Source of the DNA: Tardiphaga sp.
Lineage (GTDB): Bacteria > Pseudomonadota > Alphaproteobacteria > Rhizobiales > Xanthobacteraceae
Length of the DNA: 11,448 nucleotides
Assembly: GCA_028290765.1 (NCBI GenBank)
Contig: JAQGJF010000224.1
Coordinates: 1 to 11,448, forward strand
Direction: 5' to 3'
Shown here: positions 6,330 through 11,448 of the stretch, one piece after another
How positions within the stretch are numbered: position 1 is the stretch's first letter
Layout of the letters: each line of letters opens with the position of its first letter
Translations under genes and position numbers: made by a program
The notes under the pieces: generated by a model
What the model saw: the letters and a program-made list of their open reading frames with translations, nothing else
Databases searched by the model: none
What the model was told of the DNA's origin: nothing

Positions 6330-8186
6330 ATGACATCCGTTGTCGCCAGCGATCGCGCGCGTAACGAAGTTCTTTTTGCGTCGCCGCGGATGGCGACGGA
6401 ACAACGCGCCGACGGCAGCATTCTGCTGCGGTCGACGATGCCGCTTCAGCCCTATGCCCGCTGCGTCGGCGACTGGCTGGAGCAATGGGCGCGGCAAAAG
6501 CCGGACAAAATCTTTCTCGGCGAGCGTTCGACGCCCGACGCGCCCTGGTCAACCGTGACCTACGGCGAGGCGCTGCGACAGGTGCGCGCGATCGGCGCCT
6601 GGATCCTGGCGCAAGGCATGAGCGCCGAGCGTCCGCTGGTAATCCTGTCCGACAACAGCATCGAGCACGCGCTGCTGGCGCTCGGCGCGATGCATGTCGG
6701 TGTCCCCGCGGCGGCGATTTCGCCGGCCTACTCATTGGTGTCGAAGGATTTCGACAAGCTCAAAAGCATGATCGCGCTGCTCGATCCCGGCGCGATCTAT
6801 GTCTCCAATCTCGCATCGTTCGCGCCGGCGCTGGCGGCGATCCGGCCGCTGCACCGGGCAACGATCGTCTCCGGCGCGGGCGACGGCGAGGGCGTGATTT
6901 CATTCCGGGCGATCGCCGCGACGCCGGAAACCGATGCCGTGGCGAAGGCCTTCGCGGCGCTCGGGCCGGACACGATCGCCAAATTTCTCTTCACCTCGGG
7001 CTCGACCGGCACGCCGAAGGCGGTGATCAACACCCAGCGCATGCTGACGTCGAGCCAGCAGGCCAAGGCGCAGACCTGGGCGTTTCTCGACACCGCCGAC
7101 GATCTGGTCATCCTGGATTGGCTGCCGTGGAGCCATACGTTCGGCGCCAACCACAATTTCAACCTGGTGCTGCGCAATGGCGGCACGCTCTACATCGACG
7201 GCGGCAAGCCGGCCCCCGGCCTGTTCGCCACTTCGCTGGCCAATCTGCGCAGCGTGATGCCGACGGTGTATTTCAATGTGCCGCGCGGGTTCGACATGCT
7301 GATATCGGCGCTGCGCGAGGACGAGGCGTTGCGCCTCCGCTTCTTCGCCGACGTCAAATTCGTGTTCTATGCCGGCGCGGCGCTGCCGCAGAGTCTGTGG
7401 GAGGCGCTGGAAGATCTGTCGGTCAAAACCTGCGGCCGCGCCATGCCGATGGTCTCGGCCTGGGGCTCGACCGAAACCTCGCCGCTGGCGACCGACTGTC
7501 ATTTCCAGGCGCAGTGTTCCGGCAATATCGGCGTGCCGACACCCGGCACCGAATTGAAGCTGGTGCCGTCGGGCGACAAGCTCGAAGTGCGGGTGCGCGG
7601 CCCCAACGTCACGCCCGGCTACTGGAAGGCGCCCGAGCTCACAGCGCAGGCCTTCGATACCGACGGCTTCTATCTGATCGGCGACGCCGTGACCTTTGCC
7701 GATGCGCAGCGCCCGGAGCTCGGATTGTTTTTCGACGGCCGCGTCGCCGAGGATTTCAAGCTCAATTCCGGCACCTGGGTCAGCGTCGGCACGCTGCGCG
7801 TCGCCGGCATTTCGGCGCTGGCGCCGCTGGCGCAGGACATCGTCGTATCAGGCCATGGCGGCAATGAGGTGCGTTTTCTGGTGTTTCCCAACGTCGCGGC
7901 GTGCCGCGCGCTGGCGGGGCTGTCCGATAGCGCATCGATCGACGAGGTGTTGCGCCACAACGCGGTGCGCACGGCGATCGGTCAGGGCCTCGCCAAATTG
8001 AAAGCGCAGGGCGGCGGGTCCTCGACCTTTGCCACCCGCGCGCTGCTGCTGGCCGAACCGCCATCGGTCGACGGCGGCGAGATCACCGACAAGGGCTACA
8101 TCAACCAGCGCGCGGTGCTGGCGCGCCGGGCGGGGCTGGTGGCAGCCCTCGACGAAGCCGCGGCGACCGCGTGGATCGGAATTTAG
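6330..8186 (+). CDS. fcs: Feruloyl-CoA synthase (acyl-CoA ligase, AMP-forming)
   Basis: This is a predicted cytoplasmic ligase that activates ferulate, and probably related hydroxycinnamates, with ATP and CoA as the first step toward vanillin or the protocatechuate pathway. The product is 618 aa, usual for feruloyl-CoA synthases, which are longer than most 4-coumarate ligases. Visible motifs: the AMP-binding P-loop TSGSTGTPK (222-230), WGSTETS (378-384), GDAVTFAD with LFFDGRVAEDFKLNSG in the hinge region, and the C-terminal ITDKGYINQ with catalytic-type Lys588. The stretches LSDNSIEHALLALGAMHVG and ISPAYSLVSKDF are typical of this family. I chose ATG 6330 for the strong GGGAGGG 3-9 bases upstream; a longer frame from TTG 6228 is unsupported. 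No hydratase/aldolase or vanillin dehydrogenase is adjacent. The converging gene downstream is a ring-cleavage dioxygenase, which fits aromatic catabolism. Confidence 0.88.
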   Translation: MTSVVASDRARNEVLFASPRMATEQRADGSILLRSTMPLQPYARCVGDWLEQWARQKPDKIFLGERSTPDAPWSTVTYGEALRQVRAIGAWILAQGMSAERPLVILSDNSIEHALLALGAMHVGVPAAAISPAYSLVSKDFDKLKSMIALLDPGAIYVSNLASFAPALAAIRPLHRATIVSGAGDGEGVISFRAIAATPETDAVAKAFAALGPDTIAKFLFTSGSTGTPKAVINTQRMLTSSQQAKAQTWAFLDTADDLVILDWLPWSHTFGANHNFNLVLRNGGTLYIDGGKPAPGLFATSLANLRSVMPTVYFNVPRGFDMLISALREDEALRLRFFADVKFVFYAGAALPQSLWEALEDLSVKTCGRAMPMVSAWGSTETSPLATDCHFQAQCSGNIGVPTPGTELKLVPSGDKLEVRVRGPNVTPGYWKAPELTAQAFDTDGFYLIGDAVTFADAQRPELGLFFDGRVAEDFKLNSGTWVSVGTLRVAGISALAPLAQDIVVSGHGGNEVRFLVFPNVAACRALAGLSDSASIDEVLRHNAVRTAIGQGLAKLKAQGGGSSTFATRALLLAEPPSVDGGEITDKGYINQRAVLARRAGLVAALDEAAATAWIGI

Positions 8187-8197
8187 TCCGGGATGAT

Positions 8198-8281
8198 CGT
8201 AGGATGGGTAGAGCGTAGCGAAACCCATCGCCACACATCGCGCCGGAGTGATGGGTATCGCTGCGCTCAACCCATCCTACG
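8198..8281. repeat. Dispersed palindromic repeat between convergent genes
   Basis: CGTAGGATGGGT (8198-8209) pairs perfectly with ACCCATCCTACG (8270-8281). Inner arms ACCCATC (8223-8229) and GATGGGT (8250-8256) extend the fold. The element occupies nearly all of the 102-bp gap between two genes that end facing each other (stops at 8186 and 8289). It probably protects both 3' ends or acts as a bidirectional transcription block. I recognise it as a dispersed repeat type of Bradyrhizobium/Rhodopseudomonas. It belongs to a different family from the repeats at 4857 and 6072. Confidence 0.82.
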
Positions 8282-8288
8282 GTACACC

Positions 8289-9191
8289 CTACTGTCCCGC
8301 CTTCACCAGCTTCGACGGATCCGCACCCACCCGCGCCTCTCCCGCCGCGGCAGCCCTTGCCAGTCCGAAATCATAATGGATCGCCTCCAGCTCGGGAAAC
8401 GGCGAGGCCGGATCGGGCTTGGCCTGGATGATCAGTGACGACGACACCCCGAACACCACGTCGCTGTCGATGAACTGGTCGTCGCCCTGGTAGAGCGAGG
8501 TCACCAGCTCGCGAAAACCGTCGGCGGTGATCAGGAAATGGATATGCGCCGGCCGGCAACCGTGGCGGGCCTGGGCCTTGATCATCCGGCCGACCGGGCC
8601 GTCCATCGGAATGTAGTAGCCGAGCGGCTTGACGGTGCGGAAATGGAATTTGCCGGCGCCGTCGCAGGTGAAGGTGCCGCGCATGTCCATCTTCTCGTCG
8701 CCATACATCTGCATGTCGTAGAAGCCGTGCTCGTCGGTCTGCCACACTTCCACCTTGGCGTGCGGGATGCCGCGTCCTTCGAGGTCGTGGACCTTGCCGT
8801 AGAACACGATCTCGGGCGAATCCGGTTTTGCCACGATGCTGTCACCCAGCGCGTGTGCCGGCGAGACGTTCCGGTAGAACGGGCCGAGCAGGCTGGTGTC
8901 GGTGGCCTTGTCGAGTCTCGTTTTGTCGTGCAGCGCGTTGACCATGTCGGAGAGGCCGAGCGTGTCCTACAGCAGGATGGTTTCCTGGCGGCTGGCGGTG
9001 CAGGTCTGGCCGACCTCGGTCATGAAGGCGATGCCGGTCAGCCATTCGGCGGGGGTGAGGTTCACCTCCCGGGCGAACGCGTGCAGGTGCTTCACCGCGG
9101 CGGCCATGATCTCGCGCAGCCGCGGGTCCGGCGTAGTGGCCATTTGATCGAGTACGGCCTGGGTAACGGTGGTCTCGTCGAGATCGTGCAT
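8289..9191 (-). pseudogene. Intradiol ring-cleavage dioxygenase (hydroxyquinol/catechol 1,2-dioxygenase type), interrupted by an in-frame TAG
   Basis: The reading frame is 301 codons from ATG 9191 (AAGGAG 6 bases upstream, an excellent site) to TAG 8289-8291, with one premature TAG at codon 75 (8967-8969). Both parts stay in the same frame, and the protein reads ETILL-stop-DTLGLSDMVNAL, where the family commonly has ILLSD, so a single TCG-to-TAG change explains it. Everything else is intact. The N-terminal dimerisation domain is at about 1-100. GKVHDLEGRGIPHAKVEVWQ leads into the catalytic domain. All four Fe(III) ligands are present: Tyr158 (HGFYD), Tyr192 (GYYIPMDGP), and His216 and His218 (RPAHIHF). 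An intact enzyme would open catechol or hydroxyquinol between its hydroxyls; length and sequence lean toward hydroxyquinol. The downstream fragment (ATG 8945) has no ribosome binding site. This could be a pseudogene, a sequencing error or amber readthrough. Confidence 0.85.
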
Positions 9192-9256
9192 GGCGTTCTC
9201 CTTAGATTTCTCAGGCTTCTTGTTTCCCGGCTTCTTGCCCTCCAACGATATTGAAT

Positions 9257-9296
9257 CCTGTCTTGACGTCCAGACAAGTCTTGGCGTCCAGACAGG
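9257..9296. promoter_or_regulatory. Operator-like double repeat in the divergent promoter region
   Basis: Two direct copies, TCTTGACGTCCAGACA (9261-9276) and TCTTGGCGTCCAGACA (9279-9294), start 18 bases apart with one mismatch. The whole block is also bounded by inverted ends, CCTGTCT (9257-9263) and AGACAGG (9290-9296). It lies in the 174-bp gap between the divergent dioxygenase (start 9191) and TTT gene (start 9366). On the minus strand a TTGTCT (9272-9277) followed 18 bases later by CAATAT is a possible weak promoter for the dioxygenase. This arrangement fits a dimeric regulator (GntR, MarR or IclR class) binding twice, with centres about two helical turns apart. The regulator gene is not in the window. 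Confidence 0.6.
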
Positions 9297-9365
9297 AATA
9301 TGCACTTCTAGCCGGAAAGGTCCGCGGCCCCTGGGGTTGACGGACCGTGCCGGTGGGAGGAAACG

Positions 9366-10373
9366 ATGGGCAAGTTCGAATGCCGGCGCGCGGGCGCCGT
9401 CGTTGCCGCGATCGCGATGTCGATCATGGCGGCCGTTTCGGCGCCGCGGGCGGTTGCGGAATCCTACCCGACAAGACCGGTCACCATCCTCGTGCCGCTG
9501 GCCGCCGGCACCGGGATGGATTCGATCGTGCGGATCTATGCCGAGGACCTGTCGAAGTCTTTCGGCCAGCCGGTGGTGGTCGAGAACCAGCCCGGCGCCG
9601 CGATGATGCTGGCGACCGCCGCCGCGGCCCGCGCCGCGCCCGACGGCCAGACCCTGCTGGTCGCCGCGATCGCACCGATGGCGATCAATCAGGCGCTCTA
9701 CAAGAAAGTCAGTTACGATCCCGACAAGGATTTCATCCCGATTGCGCTATACGCCAAGTCGCCCTTCGTGCTCGTGGTCGACCCCGCCTTGAAAATCAAT
9801 TCCGTCGCCGAATTCATCGCGCGCGCCAAAGCTGCCGGCGACAAGCCGCTGACCTACAGCACGCCGGGGGCCGGTTTCCTGCAGCACCTCGCGATGGAGT
9901 TCATGAAGCAGAAATTTGCGTTCCAGGCGACGCACGTGCCCTATCGGTCGTCGCCCCAGGCGATCACCGACGTCGTCGGCGGCCACGTTGCCGCGTCGTT
10001 CGCCGAGATGGGCGCCTCGCTGCCGCTGATCCAGGAGGGCAAGTTAAAGGCGCTGGCGGTCACCTCGCTGACGCGCCTCAACGCGCTGCCGGAGGTCCCG
10101 ACCATGGCGGAGGCCATGAATCAGCCGGGCTATGAAGCGGTCTCGTGGCACGCACTGTTCGTTCCCGCCGGCACGCCGAAGGACATCGTCGACCGGCTGC
10201 ACGCCGAGATGAAACAGGTCACCGGCAAAAAGGCCTTTCAGGACAAGGTCGCCGAGATCGGCCTGCTCCCGGTCGATACCGGCTCATCCGACGAGGTGCG
10301 TCAGTACATCCGGTCCGAACGATCGAAATGGAGTGCCGTCGTGAAGGAGCTTGGATTGGAAGGTTCGCAATAG
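9366..10373 (+). CDS. Second TTT/Bug-family substrate-binding protein
   Basis: This is a predicted periplasmic binding protein of 335 aa. The start at ATG 9366 has GGAGG 5 bases upstream. The signal peptide has RR at 7-8 followed by a hydrophobic stretch at about 10-26, with cleavage likely after AVA at residue 31. The mature protein opens with ESYPTRPVTILVPLAAGTGMD (32-52), the family's first strand and ligand loop. Here the loop is LAAGTGMD rather than the more usual P-G-G/S form. VVVENQPGAAM and EVPTMAEAM follow at their usual places. It is clearly divergent from the TTT protein at 4984-5958, so this is not a recent duplication. It is transcribed away from the broken dioxygenase across a shared operator-like region, so the ligand may be an aromatic acid or ring-cleavage product. 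That is inference. No TctAB membrane components are present. Confidence 0.9.
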   Translation: MGKFECRRAGAVVAAIAMSIMAAVSAPRAVAESYPTRPVTILVPLAAGTGMDSIVRIYAEDLSKSFGQPVVVENQPGAAMMLATAAAARAAPDGQTLLVAAIAPMAINQALYKKVSYDPDKDFIPIALYAKSPFVLVVDPALKINSVAEFIARAKAAGDKPLTYSTPGAGFLQHLAMEFMKQKFAFQATHVPYRSSPQAITDVVGGHVAASFAEMGASLPLIQEGKLKALAVTSLTRLNALPEVPTMAEAMNQPGYEAVSWHALFVPAGTPKDIVDRLHAEMKQVTGKKAFQDKVAEIGLLPVDTGSSDEVRQYIRSERSKWSAVVKELGLEGSQ

Positions 10374-10714
10374 CGGCAAAGATGGCGGCGACAACTCTTA
10401 CCCTCGGGTAAAGGAGGTCGGCGATTGAGTGTGATGGCGTCGCGTGATCCCTTCCCACAAGGGGGAGGGATAAGGAAGAGCGTCGCGGCAATCGCCCCGC
10501 TTCACATAAGATGGCCCTGCCCGCACGCGGGAAGTCGGCCGCCAACCTGAATTATAATTCTTGCAATCCGCCGGTGGCGCGAATTATGGTGCATGGTGTG
10601 GCGCGGGAGCCGACGGCTTTGAGGGAAGCCGGTGGGTCGGCCAATGGCTGACCCCTGCGATCGCGCGCACCACCGATCACCCAATAAAAAATAATTCGAG
10701 AGGGAGAACTGCTG
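10374..10714. other. 341-bp intergenic region with two hairpins and AT-rich palindromes
   Basis: I see no convincing gene here. Going left to right: a small dyad TTACCC-TC-GGGTAA (10398-10411); a hairpin CCCTTCCC (10449-10456) with GGGGGAGGG (10461-10469), part of a GC-rich segment bounded by GCGTCGCG on both sides that looks like a degenerate dispersed repeat; the palindrome at 10549-10560; and an A-rich stretch CCAATAAAAAATAATTC just before the next gene. No hairpin has a following T-run, so I cannot name a terminator for the gene ending at 10373. Confidence 0.5.
10549..10560. promoter_or_regulatory. Perfect 12-bp AT-rich palindrome containing TATAAT, possible operator or promoter
   Basis: GAATTATAATTC is its own reverse complement and contains a perfect -10 hexamer, TATAAT (10553-10558). 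The 7-base half GAATTAT recurs at 10581-10587, and its complement ATAATTC recurs at 10691-10697, 18 bases before the next start codon. In GC-rich DNA such clustering of an AT-rich half-site ahead of a transport gene suggests a regulator site, for example of the MarR type. There is no good -35 at 16-18 bases, so the promoter reading is weak. Confidence 0.4.
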
Positions 10715-11448
10715 ATGACCGATCGCCGAATTCTGCTGCCGATCACCCGCCGCACCTTGCTGTCCGGCGCGGCCGGTGCCGCCACGCTGGCGGTGGCCTC
10801 GCCGCTGCGCGCGCCCGCGCTTGCGCAAGGCGCGCCGCTCAAGGTCGGCATGATGCTGCCTTACACCGGAACTTACGCCAAGATCGGCCAGTTCATCGAC
10901 GACGGTTTTCGGCTTTACGTCGAACAGAAGGGCGGCAAGCTCGGCGGGCGCGCGATTTCCTTTGTCCAGGTCGATGATGAATCCAAGCCCGAGGCCGCCA
11001 CCGACAACATGAACCGGCTGGTCGGCCGCGAGAAGGTCGACGTCGTGGTCGGCACCGTGCATTCCGGCGTCGCCATGGCGATGGTGAAGGTCGCGCGCGA
11101 CACCAACACCATGCTGATCATTCCCAATGCCGGCGCCAATGACGCCACCGGGCCGGCCTGCGCGCCCAACATCTTCCGCACCTCGTTCTCGAACTGGCAG
11201 ACCACGTTCCCGATGGGCAAGGTGATGGCCGATGCCGGCATCAAGAACGTCGCCACCATCACCTGGCGCTACACCGCCGGCGCCGAGATGATCGGGGCGT
11301 TTGCGGAAAACTTCACCAAGAACGGCGGCAAGATCGTCGAGGATCTGACGGTGCCGTTCCCCGAGGTGGAATTCCAGGCGCTGATCACCCGCATCGCCAC
11401 CCTGAAACCCGACGCCGTGTTCAGCTTCTTTGCCGGCGGCGGCGCGGT
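10715..11448 (+). CDS. ABC transporter substrate-binding protein, branched-chain amino acid type (Peripla_BP_6), partial
   Basis: This is the first 244 codons of a periplasmic receptor that runs off the right edge; whole proteins of this family are about 390-410 aa. The start is ATG 10715, with GAGGGAG 8 bases upstream. The N-terminus looks like a Tat signal: ITRRTLLSGAAG with Arg12-Arg13, a hydrophobic Ala-rich stretch, and cleavage after ALA at about residue 36. The mature protein starts LKVGMMLPYTGTYAKIGQ, the usual first strand and ligand loop, and continues with DDESKPEAATDNMNRLV, VDVVVGTVHSGVAMAM and TMLIIPNAGANDATG, all characteristic of LivJ-like type I binding proteins. In Rhodopseudomonas and Bradyrhizobium such proteins often bind aromatic acids, including hydroxycinnamates, rather than amino acids. 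With feruloyl-CoA synthase nearby, an aromatic ligand is plausible but unproven. The permease and ATPase genes probably lie beyond the window. Confidence 0.9.
   Translation, partial: MTDRRILLPITRRTLLSGAAGAATLAVASPLRAPALAQGAPLKVGMMLPYTGTYAKIGQFIDDGFRLYVEQKGGKLGGRAISFVQVDDESKPEAATDNMNRLVGREKVDVVVGTVHSGVAMAMVKVARDTNTMLIIPNAGANDATGPACAPNIFRTSFSNWQTTFPMGKVMADAGIKNVATITWRYTAGAEMIGAFAENFTKNGGKIVEDLTVPFPEVEFQALITRIATLKPDAVFSFFAGGGA

Noticed and set aside
6485..7867. Long plus-strand open frame in another phase within feruloyl-CoA synthase
   Set aside because: An Arg/Ala/Gly-rich out-of-frame translation; the ligase motifs are all in the main frame.
9192..9305. N-terminal extension of the intradiol dioxygenase to 9305
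   Set aside because: It crosses the operator-like repeat, and the ATG at 9191 has an ideal ribosome binding site (AAGGAG).
10141..10160. TGGCACG motif as a second sigma-54 promoter
   Set aside because: It lies inside the second TTT gene and lacks a TTGC at the required spacing.

Overview
The window looks like chromosomal DNA of a GC-rich alphaproteobacterium, most likely Bradyrhizobium or a close relative. Three things suggest this: the strong G/C bias at third codon positions in the large genes; the gene families present (orphan TTT/Bug binding proteins, Tat-exported LivJ-type binding proteins, feruloyl-CoA synthase, an intradiol dioxygenase); and dispersed palindromic repeats of types I recall from Bradyrhizobium/Rhodopseudomonas genomes (a GTCATTGCGAG...CTCGCAATGAC type and a CGTAGGATGGGT...ACCCATCCTACG type). 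The genus is inferred and was not tested.

Layout. Bases 1-220 are a proline-rich tandem repeat, read here as the C-terminal tail of a plus-strand protein that enters from outside the window; the strand is uncertain. A small exported glycine-zipper protein follows (462-746, plus) with a rho-independent terminator (825-875). From 903 to 5958 four genes lie on the minus strand. In transcription order they are a TTT-type periplasmic binding protein (4984-5958), an FAD-dependent oxidoreductase (3529-4815), an isochorismatase-fold amidohydrolase resembling biuret hydrolase (2555-3289) and an NCS2/AzgA-like permease (903-2558). The last two overlap by 4 bases and sit behind a full-consensus sigma-54 promoter (3334-3349), which points to nitrogen-responsive uptake and hydrolysis of a small N-rich compound. 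A 46-bp exact inverted repeat, part of two larger palindromic elements, brackets the TTT gene.

From 6330 on, the content looks like aromatic-acid catabolism: feruloyl-CoA synthase (plus), a converging intradiol (hydroxyquinol/catechol type) dioxygenase broken by one in-frame TAG (minus), a second TTT binding protein transcribed divergently from it, and a Tat-exported branched-chain-amino-acid-type ABC binding protein that runs off the right edge. The gap between the dioxygenase and the second TTT gene holds a striking direct/inverted repeat that looks like an operator.

Main points of interest: the sigma-54-driven amidohydrolase-permease pair, the amber codon in an otherwise intact dioxygenase, the operator-like repeat at 9257-9296, and the inverted repeats flanking the first TTT gene. 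Nothing here demands a wholly new defence or mobile system. The most novel hypothesis is the nitrogen-scavenging operon.
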